Shown here: in pieces, positions 35,574 through 45,180 of the stretch
Layout: every line of letters starts with the position of its first letter
Numbering within the stretch: position 1 is the first letter of the stretch
Source: GCA-2697345 sp045565015
GTDB lineage: Bacteria; Pseudomonadota; Alphaproteobacteria; Rhodobacterales; Rhodobacteraceae
DNA: 64,000 nucleotides
Direction of reading: 5' to 3'
Assembly (NCBI GenBank): GCA_045565015.1
Contig: JBJLGD010000039.1
Coordinates: 1 to 64,000 of the forward strand
Made by a program: the position numbers and the translations under genes
Notes under the pieces: model-generated
What the model saw: only the letters and a program-made list of their open reading frames with translations
The model's database searches: none
Told to the model about the DNA's origin: nothing

Positions 35574-35645
35574 TGCTAAAACATTCCTCCAAAACTACTA
35601 ATCACAATCCCAAGAATTTATTTTTTATTTGATAAATTCAATATT

Positions 35646-37472
35646 TTATTCGACTGTAACAGATTTTGCTAAATTTCTTGGTTGATCAACGTCGGTTCCT
35701 TTAGCTATCGCAGTATAATAGGCTAGCAATTGAAGTGGTATGGCATATAGAATTGGAGCAAATAGAGTTGCAGCTTTCGGCATGTTAACAACTTTCCATG
35801 GATTATGCACAGGTTCATTATAGTCATCATTATCAGTTAACATAAGTACTTTACCTCCCCGAGCTATTACTTCATGCATGTTGGAAACTGTTTTCTCAAA
35901 TAACTCATCATTCGGTGCAATAACGACCACAGGAACCTTATTGTCTACTAACGCGATAGGGCCATGCTTTAACTCTCCCGATGCATATCCCTCGGCATGT
36001 ATATAACTAATTTCTTTGAGTTTTAGGGCTCCTTCTAAAGCCAAAGGGTACATTGGTCCTCTACCAATAAATAAGATATCTGAAACTTTCGAAAGTTTTA
36101 GAGATATTTTTTTTATAAGTGGTGCCATATCTAGAGCGTTATTTTGACAGCTAGGTATATGCCGAATTTCTGCTAAATATTTTTGTAACCCGTGATGTGA
36201 TACTTGTTTCCTATCTAACGCAGTTTTTAAGCTCAAAATAGCTAAAATAGCTAGCTGGTTTGTAAAACCTTTGGTGGAAGCCACACTTATTTCTGGGCCA
36301 GCAAGTATTGGTATAATCATGTCACTCTCTCTGGCAATTGAGCTCTCAGGAACATTTACAATAGAAATAATTTTTTCAACTTTCCCGCGACAATATCTAA
36401 GTGCTGCCAAAGTGTCCGCGGTTTCACCTGATTGACTTACAAATATGGCTAATGTATTTTTATCAATTGGAGGGCTTCGATATCGAAATTCGGATGCCAT
36501 ATCGACATCTATCGGTATACCAGCGATCTTTTCGAACCAATACTTAGCAGTTAAACATGCTAAATAAGCTGTCCCACAAGCAACAATTGTAATTCTTTGC
36601 ATTTTCGCTAAATGAATTTCTTGAGTGTCCAGGACAATAGACATCCCATCTTCTGAGATGTATCGTCCAATTATTCTTGATAATGCCTCGGGTTGTTCAA
36701 ATATTTCTTTAAGCATAAAATGTTTAAAACCATCTTTCCCAGTGTCTACTTGACTTGGATTAACCGTAGTAATTTCACGCTCTACAATATTGCCCAGGTG
36801 ATTTTTTATTTTAATTCCTTTTCGTTTTATTTCGGCGTAATCACCTTCTTCTAAATATGAGATTTTATCTGTCAGCGAAGAGAGGGCAATCGCATCAGAA
36901 CCAACAAACATTTCACCATTCCCATAACCGATCGCTAAAGGAGACCCTTTTTTGACCGCAATCATTAAGTCATCCTCACCGGAAAAAAGGAAGCATAAGG
37001 CAAACGCCCCTTTTAAAAGAGGAATAGTTTTTTCAACGGCGGCTATTGGGGTAAGGCTTTTCCCAATGTAGCTATTAACCAATTGAGAAATAACCTCAGT
37101 ATCTGTATCAGATTCAAAGATTACGCCTTTTGCGAGTAATTCCGCTCGAAGTTCAAAAAAATTTTCTATAATACCATTATGCACTACGGCTACGGACGTT
37201 CCTGATTGATGCGGATGTGAGTTATTAACTGTGGGTGCTCCATGAGTTGCCCAGCGCGTATGGCCGATACCTGAGCTTCCAGATAGAGGTTCGTTTGCTA
37301 GCAATTCAGAAAGTTTGGAAAGTTTTCCAACTGCTCTTCTTCTGATGAGCATTCCATTATCTATAGTCGCGATTCCAGCGCTATCATAGCCCCGATACTC
37401 TAAGCGTTTTAAGACCTCTAAAAGGTATGGAGAGACTTCTTTATTACCAAGAATTCCAACGATACCACACAT
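35646..37472 (-). CDS. glmS: Glutamine-fructose-6-phosphate aminotransferase
   Basis: A 608-residue enzyme that makes glucosamine-6-phosphate from fructose-6-phosphate and glutamine. The glutaminase domain begins MCGIVGILGNKEV with the nucleophile Cys2, and holds RLEYRGYDSAGIAT, GHTRWATHG and SHPH. Two SIS isomerase domains follow from about residue 285 (ACGTAYLA, SQSGETADTLAAL, GRGPMYPLALEGALKLKE, AEGYASGELKHGPIAL). It ends PRNLAKSVTVE. Its ATG directly follows the glmU stop (TAAATG), so the pair is translationally coupled. No glmS ribozyme is expected or seen. Confidence 0.97.
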   Translation of the reverse strand: MCGIVGILGNKEVSPYLLEVLKRLEYRGYDSAGIATIDNGMLIRRRAVGKLSKLSELLANEPLSGSSGIGHTRWATHGAPTVNNSHPHQSGTSVAVVHNGIIENFFELRAELLAKGVIFESDTDTEVISQLVNSYIGKSLTPIAAVEKTIPLLKGAFALCFLFSGEDDLMIAVKKGSPLAIGYGNGEMFVGSDAIALSSLTDKISYLEEGDYAEIKRKGIKIKNHLGNIVEREITTVNPSQVDTGKDGFKHFMLKEIFEQPEALSRIIGRYISEDGMSIVLDTQEIHLAKMQRITIVACGTAYLACLTAKYWFEKIAGIPIDVDMASEFRYRSPPIDKNTLAIFVSQSGETADTLAALRYCRGKVEKIISIVNVPESSIARESDMIIPILAGPEISVASTKGFTNQLAILAILSLKTALDRKQVSHHGLQKYLAEIRHIPSCQNNALDMAPLIKKISLKLSKVSDILFIGRGPMYPLALEGALKLKEISYIHAEGYASGELKHGPIALVDNKVPVVVIAPNDELFEKTVSNMHEVIARGGKVLMLTDNDDYNEPVHNPWKVVNMPKAATLFAPILYAIPLQLLAYYTAIAKGTDVDQPRNLAKSVTVE

Positions 37473-38822
37473 TTAAGGATCTTTTCTTTTCTTTTTAGAT
37501 TTTAAAAGCTTCATAAGTTTATTTGCATATCCAGTTTTATTCTCTTGCTTTGTCCGTCCAATAGCTAGATCGCCTTGCGGGATATCTTTAGTCACAATTG
37601 TACCCGTTGCAGTCATAGATTGATTTCCAACAGCCACTGGAGCAACTAGTAAGGTATTTGATCCCAGAAAGACTTCGTCACCAATTTTTGTACGGTGTTT
37701 ATTTGCGCCATCATAGTTGCATGTGATCGTTCCCGCTCCGATATTTGAATTCTCTCCAATTGAAGTGTCTCCAATATAAGATAGGTGATTCACTTTTGAA
37801 CCTTGGCTAACTATAGAATTCTTAACTTCAACAAAATTGCCAATTCTGACATTTTCACTTAGCTCAGTTCCAGGTCTTAACCGTGCAAATGGGCCCACCT
37901 GTGAACCTTGAGAAATATGGCAACCCTCAAGATGGCAGAATGGCAATATTTTAGCTCCACTCTCTACGGTTACCCCAGGACCAAAGACTACATTTGGGCC
38001 TATATAAACATCTCTTCCTATTTCTGTGTCAAATGAGAAATAAATAGTTTCGGGTTGAATTAGAGTGGCGCCATTTTCTACCGCTAATTTCCGTATCTTT
38101 TCTTGAAAAACTTTTTCTGCGTGAGAGAGTTCTAAACGGGTATTAATGCCTACTGTTTCATGCTCTTCACAAATTACTGTTTTTATGGAGTAGTTTTGTG
38201 CGTATGCCAATGCCACAATGTCTGTTAAGTAATATTCTTTATTCACATTTTTATTTGTAATCTTATTGAGTAACTCAAAAAGTAGATCATTATCTACGCA
38301 TATTACTCCAGAGTTACATAGTTTAATATTTAACTCATCAATGCTCGCATCCTTGGCCTCGACGATACGAATTAATTCTCCGTTATCTACTATTAATCGA
38401 CCATAATTATTTGGGTTTTCACTATTAAATGATAGGACCACCATATCTGTATTTTTTTCTTTCATAGCCAGTATGTCTGCATAAGTATCTGCAGTGATGA
38501 AAGGTACATCGCCATACACTATGAGTGTGCTTCCTTTAAAGTCCTTGAGATGAGATCTGGTGCAATTGACCGCGTGACCAGTTCCTTTTTGTATTTTTTG
38601 CTTTGCAAAAGTAACTTCTGGTTCGAACTGAGTAACTTTATTTTCAACTTCTGTAGCACCGTGTCCAGTAACAATAACAATCTTTTGTGGTTCCAAGTTT
38701 TTTACAGTGTTAAGGACATGTGTAATAAGAGGGGCGCCCGCTATTTCATGGAGGACCTTTGGAAGGTCCGAGTCCATTCTCTTACCCATACCAGCGGCTA
38801 ATACTATTATTGCAGTTTCCAT
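37473..38822 (-). CDS. glmU: Bifunctional UDP-N-acetylglucosamine pyrophosphorylase / glucosamine-1-phosphate acetyltransferase
   Basis: A 449-residue enzyme performing the last two steps of UDP-GlcNAc synthesis. The N-terminal nucleotidyltransferase starts IVLAAGMGKRMDSDLPKVL and has GTGHAVN and YGDVPFI. The left-handed beta-helix acetyltransferase begins near residue 240, with GPNVVFGPGV, ARLRPGTEL, NFVEVKNS, LSYIGDTSIG and NIGAGTITCNYDG. ATG at 38822 is chosen; an upstream in-frame TTG would add eight unconserved residues. It is upstream of and coupled with glmS. The divergent HAD gene begins about 120 bases away. Confidence 0.97.
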   Translation of the reverse strand: METAIIVLAAGMGKRMDSDLPKVLHEIAGAPLITHVLNTVKNLEPQKIVIVTGHGATEVENKVTQFEPEVTFAKQKIQKGTGHAVNCTRSHLKDFKGSTLIVYGDVPFITADTYADILAMKEKNTDMVVLSFNSENPNNYGRLIVDNGELIRIVEAKDASIDELNIKLCNSGVICVDNDLLFELLNKITNKNVNKEYYLTDIVALAYAQNYSIKTVICEEHETVGINTRLELSHAEKVFQEKIRKLAVENGATLIQPETIYFSFDTEIGRDVYIGPNVVFGPGVTVESGAKILPFCHLEGCHISQGSQVGPFARLRPGTELSENVRIGNFVEVKNSIVSQGSKVNHLSYIGDTSIGENSNIGAGTITCNYDGANKHRTKIGDEVFLGSNTLLVAPVAVGNQSMTATGTIVTKDIPQGDLAIGRTKQENKTGYANKLMKLLKSKKKRKDP

Positions 38823-38945
38823 TTTTACAATCTTTCTTATAGTCAACCCTTTTCATAGTTGTCTTGAGCCAGGTTGCAAGTATTGTTATGTAACTTCTAA
38901 TTTCAGCATATTACAGTTCACCTAAAAGATAGAATGGAAAAGTAA

Positions 38946-39611
38946 ATGAAAACAGTTATTTTTGATTTAGATGGTACACTGGCCGATACTAGTGCGGATT
39001 TATTAAATGCTGCTAACAAGTGCTTTGAGGCACTTGGTTATAAGTCATCTCTAAATCTTATTGATCATGCACATATCGCGTTAAGAGGAGGAAGAGCTTT
39101 ACTCAAAAAAGGATACGATTTAGAAAAAATATCATATACTGAAGATGATGTAAGCAAACAATATCCATTATTTTTAGATATCTATGAGAAAAATATCAGC
39201 ACCAAGACATTTTTCTACCCAGGGGTAAGAAGAGCACTTAAGATATTAAAACAAGCCGATTTCAAACTAGGTATATGTACGAATAAGCCAGCATATTTAG
39301 CAGAAAAATTAATGTCTGATTTGAATTTTAGAGCTGAATTCTGTTCCCTAGTTGGTTCGGACTCAATACCATTCAAAAAACCTCACCCTGAACATTATTT
39401 TGAATCTGTCAGAAGATGTGGAGGAGATATAGAAAAGTCTTTATTGGTTGGTGACACAATTACTGATTATGATACAGCTCGTGCTGCTGGCGTACCAATT
39501 ATACTAGTTGATTTTGGTCCGGGACGGCATAATATCAAAGGTTTAAAACCTGATGCATTTTTATCCGATTACCGTGACCTATTTAATATCTGTAAAGATT
39601 TAATAAGTTAA
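38946..39611 (+). CDS. gph: HAD-family phosphatase, phosphoglycolate phosphatase-like
   Basis: A 221-residue HAD phosphatase. Motif I is IFDLDGTLADTSADL, motif II GICTNKPAYLA, motif III PFKKPHPEHYF and motif IV LLVGDTITDYDTARAAGVP. A helical cap of the Gph/PGP type fills residues 16-80. Phosphoglycolate phosphatase recycles 2-phosphoglycolate formed by DNA repair; related HADs dephosphorylate other sugars. The last four bases overlap the convergent PrpD gene. It is divergent from glmU, so the shared spacer may hold both promoters. Confidence 0.85.
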   Translation: MKTVIFDLDGTLADTSADLLNAANKCFEALGYKSSLNLIDHAHIALRGGRALLKKGYDLEKISYTEDDVSKQYPLFLDIYEKNISTKTFFYPGVRRALKILKQADFKLGICTNKPAYLAEKLMSDLNFRAEFCSLVGSDSIPFKKPHPEHYFESVRRCGGDIEKSLLVGDTITDYDTARAAGVPIILVDFGPGRHNIKGLKPDAFLSDYRDLFNICKDLIS

Positions 39612-40930
39612 ATTTCACTCATTATTAGTTTTTTCAGATTACTAATTGGTTCATTATGAAGATTATTTATGCACTCTAGGATTTTTTCAGACCGCTCTTC
39701 TCCTAAAATTGGATAACAAATAGATTTATATTTCTCTGTGATCTCATCCTTTGATGGGGGGCTTTCATGATCCCATTTAGGGGTCTCCCAGTCGCTCAAA
39801 TAAACCTGACCTGATTGAAGTACTATTTTTACTTGCGCGATACGCATTTCGGGAAAGGCAGTATTGGCGTTATGATCTTCTAACATTTTTGTTAGTTGGG
39901 ATAGTCGCATTATCTCTTTATTATTCAATTGCCCATCATCTAAATCAAAAGGTGAGATATAACCTTTCGCTAGGGCTATAGCCAAAGGAAAAGAGGTTGA
40001 ATACTGAGCTTCTTCAGTAGTTTCCGGTTTATTTGTTGCCAACCTCACGGCTTCATGGAAAGTTTTGATCTCTATTTCTTTAATATCTCCAGACTTAATA
40101 TCATGTCTTTTACGAAGCTTTAATGCCGCTTCAATGGGAGCATGTGCCCATCTACAAACAGGGTATGGCTTAAAGTATTGTTCCATAATTCGCCATCTGT
40201 TTCCTAAGTCACCCCACCAGTTTGTTTCAGGTTTATCTGTCAAAGTTGTTGCCGGAGAGCCAGTAAAGCCATCTTTAGCCAAAAGTGCAGCTGAAACTCC
40301 TGCCATACTTCCCCAACCCGAACCGTCTTTCACCATTGTTGGGTAATCAATTTCTCGCATCATTTGACTACGGGGGCCATGATATTCCGCTATACCCAAT
40401 GCGTGTTCAGACTGTATTTGACTGAGGTTCAATAGTCTTGAACCAATTCCTGCTACTGCAACACTCATCCATGCACCAGAAGTATGATAGTCATTAACTG
40501 TTTCATGAAGAATGCCGCCAAGACGGGAGCCAAATTCATAACCTAAAATCATCGCCTCTAGGAAAGCTGTCCCTGAAGAATCTTCAGATATTAGTGGCAT
40601 TATTCCTGGTAGCAATGCACAACCGATATGCCCTTTTGCGGGGTTAAATCCATCGTGGCCGTCTAAAGCATCAATCGTGATTCCACCGGCCAATGCAGAC
40701 CCAACAGGACTCGCCGTTTTACCGCTAAATAGAATTGAGGATGACCCCCCAAACTGTTGCGCTGCATGATTACATATGATTTTAGACATTTTTGTTTTAG
40801 ATCCACCGGCTGCTATCCCTATCAAGTCTAAAATACAAAGCTTTGCCCTTGAAACTACTTCTTCCGGAGTATTTTTTAAATTGTATTCATGCAGGTAGTC
40901 TAACGTACTTTTTGTTTGTAATTTTAACAT
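39608..40930 (-). CDS. MmgE/PrpD family protein
   Basis: A 440-residue member of the 2-methylcitrate dehydratase/aconitate decarboxylase fold. Recognisable parts are LCILDLIGIAAGG, DALDGHDGFNPAKGHIGCALLPGIMPL, GYEFGSRLGGILHETVNDYHTSGAW and YFKPYPVCRWAHAPIEAALKL. The DGHD and KGHIG histidine region is the family's active-site area. Neither prpB nor prpC is present, so it is probably not the propionate-cycle enzyme; other members act on different hydroxy-acids. Substrate unknown. Its 3' end overlaps gph by four bases. Confidence 0.88.
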   Translation of the reverse strand: MLKLQTKSTLDYLHEYNLKNTPEEVVSRAKLCILDLIGIAAGGSKTKMSKIICNHAAQQFGGSSSILFSGKTASPVGSALAGGITIDALDGHDGFNPAKGHIGCALLPGIMPLISEDSSGTAFLEAMILGYEFGSRLGGILHETVNDYHTSGAWMSVAVAGIGSRLLNLSQIQSEHALGIAEYHGPRSQMMREIDYPTMVKDGSGWGSMAGVSAALLAKDGFTGSPATTLTDKPETNWWGDLGNRWRIMEQYFKPYPVCRWAHAPIEAALKLRKRHDIKSGDIKEIEIKTFHEAVRLATNKPETTEEAQYSTSFPLAIALAKGYISPFDLDDGQLNNKEIMRLSQLTKMLEDHNANTAFPEMRIAQVKIVLQSGQVYLSDWETPKWDHESPPSKDEITEKYKSICYPILGEERSEKILECINNLHNEPISNLKKLIMSEI

Positions 40931-41016
40931 ATCTGAGAGAACCCTAATTTACTTATGGCCCATTATATTCTTTTTTGTTACTTGAGTGTAACAGTTTGCG
41001 ACATATGAGGTACCAA

Positions 41017-42216
41017 ATGGATGAAATTTTTAATGGCAGCTTTACTCAACAAGAGCCCATCTCAGAGGTCGCTATTGAGGCTGCACTAAAAACCTTACGC
41101 TCTGGAAGGTTGCACAGGTATAACACTATCGAGGGGGAAATTGATGAAACATCTTTATTAGAAGTCGAATTTGCCGAATTAATGGGAACAAAATTTGCCT
41201 TAGCAGTAACTTCAGGCGGTTACGCGATGGGATGTGCTTTGAGGGCTGTTGGTGTTAAAAAAGATGATCTCGTTTTGTCTAACGCCTTTACATTAGCACC
41301 AGTTCCTGGTGCCATTGATGGGGTTGGAGCTAAACCAGTTTTTGTGGAAACTACAGAAAATTTAAAAATAGACCTAGATGATTTAGAACGAAAAATTAAT
41401 ATTTCAGGCTCTAAGTTTTTATTACTATCTCATATGCGAGGGCATATATGTGATATGGATAGTCTCATGAGAAAATGTAATAAATATAACGTTAAAGTTA
41501 TTGAAGATTGTGCTCATACGATGGGAGCATTTTGGGGTAAGACGCCCTCGGGTCGACATGGAGCTGTTGGATGTTACTCATGCCAAACATATAAACATAT
41601 TAATTCTGGTGAGGGTGGATTTCTGGTAACTGACGACGAGGAAATTATTGCTCGAGCAATAATTTTATCTGGGTCTTACATGCTTTACGAGAAACATAGA
41701 TCTGCTCCAGACGCCACTATCTTTGAAAAAATAAAACTTGAGACACCTAATATATCGGGCCGAATGGACAATCTAAGAGCTGCGATACTTCGCCCTCAGC
41801 TAAATGAATTAGATGATAAAGTTAAACGGTGGAATAAGCGTTACCGAATAATAGAAGAGGGGATCAGAAATATACCAAGTATAAAAGTTGTTGAAAGGCA
41901 AGATCAGGAGAAATTTGTTGGCTCGTCAATACAGTTTCTAATGCCATCATTAAGTAGAGATGACATTGAAAGGTTCGTAGATGGCTGCGTTGAAAGGGGA
42001 GTTGAATTAAAATGGTTTGGTGCGACGTCACCAAAGGCATTCACTTCAAAATACGATAGTTGGAAATATATTGATCCACAAATCTTAGAGCAAACTGATA
42101 GTGTCTTATCCGGTCTTTTAGATATGCGATTACCTTTAACTTTTACGTTAGAGGATTGTGAACTTGTCGCTAGAATTATATCTAGCGAGGCTATAAAACT
42201 TACGAAGTTGAATTGA
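41017..42216 (+). CDS. DegT/DnrJ/EryC1/StrS-family PLP aminotransferase
   Basis: About 399 residues, a fold-type I PLP enzyme of the sugar-aminotransferase group. It shows TSGGYAMGCALRAVGVKKDDLVLSN-type cofactor packing, VIEDCAHTMGAFW with the PLP Asp, and CQTYKHINSGEGGFL with the Schiff-base Lys. Members usually aminate nucleotide-linked keto-sugars, but no such pathway genes are beside it. ATG at 41017 follows GAGG at seven bases; in-frame ATG at 41005 and TTG at 40975 are alternatives. It is divergent from the PrpD gene and precedes the leucine cluster on the same strand. Confidence 0.86.
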   Translation: MDEIFNGSFTQQEPISEVAIEAALKTLRSGRLHRYNTIEGEIDETSLLEVEFAELMGTKFALAVTSGGYAMGCALRAVGVKKDDLVLSNAFTLAPVPGAIDGVGAKPVFVETTENLKIDLDDLERKINISGSKFLLLSHMRGHICDMDSLMRKCNKYNVKVIEDCAHTMGAFWGKTPSGRHGAVGCYSCQTYKHINSGEGGFLVTDDEEIIARAIILSGSYMLYEKHRSAPDATIFEKIKLETPNISGRMDNLRAAILRPQLNELDDKVKRWNKRYRIIEEGIRNIPSIKVVERQDQEKFVGSSIQFLMPSLSRDDIERFVDGCVERGVELKWFGATSPKAFTSKYDSWKYIDPQILEQTDSVLSGLLDMRLPLTFTLEDCELVARIISSEAIKLTKLN

Positions 42217-42256
42217 GTTTAGTAAAAAGCTAGACTTTTTTCAAAAATTTGTGTAA

Positions 42257-43453
42257 ATGAACAAATGTTCAATTAATGGTAAAGATATTATGTTTAACGA
42301 TTCAATGAAGTTTGATTTAGGTGAAGATGTTAGTGCGTTAAGGGATATAGTTCAAAAATGGGCGCAAGATAGATTGTCACCAATAGCGGTAGATATAGAC
42401 AGAGACAATAAATTTCCATCAGAGTTATGGAAAGAGATGGGACAGCTTGGGTTCTTGGGTGTTACTGTTGATCCAGAGTTTGGTGGTGCTGGAATGTCGT
42501 ATTTAGCTCATGTTATCGTTATTGAAGAAATTGCTCGAGCTTCTGCCTCAGTATCTTTAAGTTACGGTGCGCACTCAAATTTATGTGTGAACCAGATTAA
42601 CCTAAATGGTACGGACGAACAGAAGAAAAAGTTTTTACCGAAGCTAATTTCGGGAGATCATGTTGGAGCACTAGCGATGAGCGAGTCTGGGTCAGGTTCT
42701 GATGTTGTATCAATGACGCTCAAGGCAGAAAAAAGAAATGATTACTACCGGTTAACCGGCTCGAAGTACTGGATTACTAATGGTCCAGATGCGTCGACCC
42801 TGATTGTTTATGCCAAAACATCTCCGGAAGCAGGGTCAAAGGGTATTACGGCATTCATAATAGAGAAGGATATGGTTGGTTTTAGTACTAGTGCTCACTT
42901 TGATAAATTAGGAATGAGAGGTTCTAACACAGCTGAATTAATTTTTGATGACGTTAGAGTCCCCTTTGAAAATGTTTTGGGTCAGGAAAATAGAGGAGTA
43001 GAGGTCCTAATGTCAGGTTTAGACTTTGAACGCGTAGTCCTCGCTGGTATTGGCACGGGAATTATGGCGGCATGTATGGATGAAGTTATGCCTTATGTTT
43101 CAAGTCGAAAGCAGTTTGGTAAGCCAATTGGAAACTTTCAATTAATGCAAGGTAAAATTGCCGATATGTATACTGCTATGAATTCTGCTCGAGCTTATGT
43201 TTATGAGGTGGCAAAAGCTTGTGACAGGGGTGAGGTAACTCGTCAAGATGCAGCAGCATGCGTTCTTTACTCATCAGAGGAAGCTATGAAACAGGCGCAT
43301 CAGGCCGTTCAGGCAATGGGCGGTGCTGGTTTTTTAGCAGAGTCCCCCGTTGCACGACTTTTTAGAGATGCAAAGCTAATGGAGATTGGTGCTGGGACCT
43401 CCGAGATAAGAAGAATGTTGATTGGTCGTGAATTAGTAGAAAAAATGAACTAG
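42257..43453 (+). CDS. liuA: Isovaleryl-CoA dehydrogenase
   Basis: A 398-residue acyl-CoA dehydrogenase that oxidises isovaleryl-CoA to 3-methylcrotonyl-CoA, passing electrons to ETF. FAD-fold signatures are AMSESGSGSDVVSMTLKAE, YWITNGPDASTLIVYAKT and QAMGGAGFLAESPVARLFRDAK. GLDFERVVLAG carries the catalytic Glu at the position used by isovaleryl-CoA dehydrogenases (not the short-chain site). The first gene of a leucine-degradation set. ATG at 42290 (FNDSMKFDLGE) fits the family start better than ATG 42257, but neither has a strong ribosome site. Confidence 0.93.
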   Translation: MNKCSINGKDIMFNDSMKFDLGEDVSALRDIVQKWAQDRLSPIAVDIDRDNKFPSELWKEMGQLGFLGVTVDPEFGGAGMSYLAHVIVIEEIARASASVSLSYGAHSNLCVNQINLNGTDEQKKKFLPKLISGDHVGALAMSESGSGSDVVSMTLKAEKRNDYYRLTGSKYWITNGPDASTLIVYAKTSPEAGSKGITAFIIEKDMVGFSTSAHFDKLGMRGSNTAELIFDDVRVPFENVLGQENRGVEVLMSGLDFERVVLAGIGTGIMAACMDEVMPYVSSRKQFGKPIGNFQLMQGKIADMYTAMNSARAYVYEVAKACDRGEVTRQDAAACVLYSSEEAMKQAHQAVQAMGGAGFLAESPVARLFRDAKLMEIGAGTSEIRRMLIGRELVEKMN

Positions 43454-43482
43454 TAGATATAAGTTTTATTAGTGAGGCAAAA

Positions 43483-45087
43483 ATGAAGTTAAAAAGTTCA
43501 ATATCCATTGAGTCGGAGACGTTTAAAAGAAACCATGAGGAGAACCTCAGCTCTTTAAATTTATGCAAAGAAATAGCACAATCAGTTGCTTTGGGTGGAT
43601 CTGAGAACGCTAAGAAAAAGCATGTTTCTAGAGGAAAAATGTTACCTAGGTCTAGGATATCAAATCTCTTGGATGCTGGCTCACCATTTTTAGAAATTGG
43701 TGCAACAGCCGCATATAATATGTATAGCAATGAATCACCCTCTGCAGGGATCATAACTGGTGTAGGTCAAATCCATGGCCAAGATATAATGGTGATTTGT
43801 AATGATGCAACGGTGAAAGGTGGAACCTATTATCCGATGACCGTAAAAAAACACTTGAGAGCTCAAGAAATTGCGGAGGAATGCAATCTACCGTGTATTT
43901 ACTTGGTAGATAGTGGTGGAGCTAATCTACCAAATCAAGACGAAGTATTTCCAGATAGGGAGCATTTTGGACGAATTTTTTACAATCAAGCTCGAATGAG
44001 TGCAAAATCTATTCCGCAGATAGCTGTCGTAATGGGCTCGTGTACTGCCGGTGGGGCTTATGTTCCGGCAATGTCTGACATTACTATAATTGTCAAAAAT
44101 CAAGGGACAATATTTTTAGCTGGTCCTCCACTTGTAGAAGCAGCCACTGGTGAAAAGGTGACATCTGAGGATCTTGGGGGCGCGGAAGTGCATACTAGGT
44201 TGTCAGGGGTAGCGGACTATCTAGCAGAAGATGACATGCAAGCTTTGGCAATGGCTAGAAGATCCGTTGCTTCGTTTAACAGGGTAAAGCTATCATCGGT
44301 AAATTGGGAGATTCCAGAAGAACCATGTTTTGATCCAGATGAGTTATTGGGTGTAATTCCAAATGATTTAAGAACGCCTTACGATATTAGAGAGGTAATA
44401 GCCCGAGTTATTGACGGATCTCGGCTGGATGAGTTTAAGACTAATTTTGGAGAGACTTTGGTTACTGGGTTTGCACACCTAAATGGTTGTCCAGTTGGTA
44501 TAATTGCAAATAATGGTGTTTTATTTTCTGAAGCTGCCCTTAAGGGCACACATTTTATTGAAATATGTTCTAGCCGAAAAATCCCGTTAATATTTATACA
44601 AAATATTACAGGATTTATGGTTGGGAAAAAATATGAAAATGAAGGTATCGCTAAGCATGGTGCAAAGCTAGTTGCCGCAGTGGCAAATACGGCTGTTCCA
44701 AAAATTACCTTAGTTGTTGGTGGATCTTTTGGCGCGGGTAATTATGGAATGGCAGGTAGAGCATTTCAACCAAGATTCATGTGGACCTGGCCAAACTCAC
44801 GAATATCCGTGATGGGAGGAGAACAAGCAGCAAGTGTATTAGCAAAAGTGAAACAAGACTCGCTGGAGAGATCAGGAGAAAGATGGTCGTCAGAAACTGA
44901 AGAAAATTTTAAAAAACCTATCTTAGATATGTTTGCTGAGCAGTCGCAGCCCTTATATGCGTCTGCAAGACTTTGGGATGATGGTATAATAGATCCTCGA
45001 AAAACTCGAGAAGTGTTGAGTCTAAGTCTATCCATCTCGCTAAATGCTCTGATAGATGAAACACGTTTTGGTATATTAAGGATGTAG
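43483..45087 (+). CDS. liuB: 3-methylcrotonyl-CoA carboxylase beta subunit (carboxyltransferase)
   Basis: A 534-residue carboxyltransferase subunit that moves CO2 from biotin to 3-methylcrotonyl-CoA. It has RISNLLDAGSPFLEIGATA, VGQIHGQDIMVICND, GGTYYPMTVKKHLRAQEIAEE, PCIYLVDSGGANLPNQDEVFPDR, VMGSCTAGGAYVPAMSD and ISVMGGEQAASVLA, all of which match 3-methylcrotonyl-CoA carboxylase rather than propionyl-CoA carboxylase. It lies 29 bases after liuA and 93 bases before the alpha subunit, in which a 9-bp inverted repeat occurs. Length is normal. Confidence 0.95.
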   Translation: MKLKSSISIESETFKRNHEENLSSLNLCKEIAQSVALGGSENAKKKHVSRGKMLPRSRISNLLDAGSPFLEIGATAAYNMYSNESPSAGIITGVGQIHGQDIMVICNDATVKGGTYYPMTVKKHLRAQEIAEECNLPCIYLVDSGGANLPNQDEVFPDREHFGRIFYNQARMSAKSIPQIAVVMGSCTAGGAYVPAMSDITIIVKNQGTIFLAGPPLVEAATGEKVTSEDLGGAEVHTRLSGVADYLAEDDMQALAMARRSVASFNRVKLSSVNWEIPEEPCFDPDELLGVIPNDLRTPYDIREVIARVIDGSRLDEFKTNFGETLVTGFAHLNGCPVGIIANNGVLFSEAALKGTHFIEICSSRKIPLIFIQNITGFMVGKKYENEGIAKHGAKLVAAVANTAVPKITLVVGGSFGAGNYGMAGRAFQPRFMWTWPNSRISVMGGEQAASVLAKVKQDSLERSGERWSSETEENFKKPILDMFAEQSQPLYASARLWDDGIIDPRKTREVLSLSLSISLNALIDETRFGILRM

Positions 45088-45141
45088 GCTTCAAAAGAAT
45101 GATAATAATACTCTTAAAAGATTATTTGTTTGAAATAAATA

Positions 45142-45180
45142 AAATATCAGCTTTGATTTTTTCATTAGGGTCTGATATTT
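45142..45180 (+). promoter_or_regulatory. Inverted repeat covering the liuD translation start region
   Basis: AAATATCAG (45142-45150) and CTGATATTT (45172-45180) form a perfect 9-bp inverted repeat. The right arm ends on the base before the liuD ATG. The only ribosome-site-like sequence, ATTAGGG, sits in the 21-base loop. In RNA this stem could hold the start codon near a hairpin and lower or control liuD translation. It could equally be a protein operator or a coincidence in AT-rich DNA. Confidence 0.5.

Noticed and set aside
35600..37472. A glmS ribozyme upstream of glmS
   Set aside because: glmS starts directly after the glmU stop codon, leaving no leader for a ribozyme.
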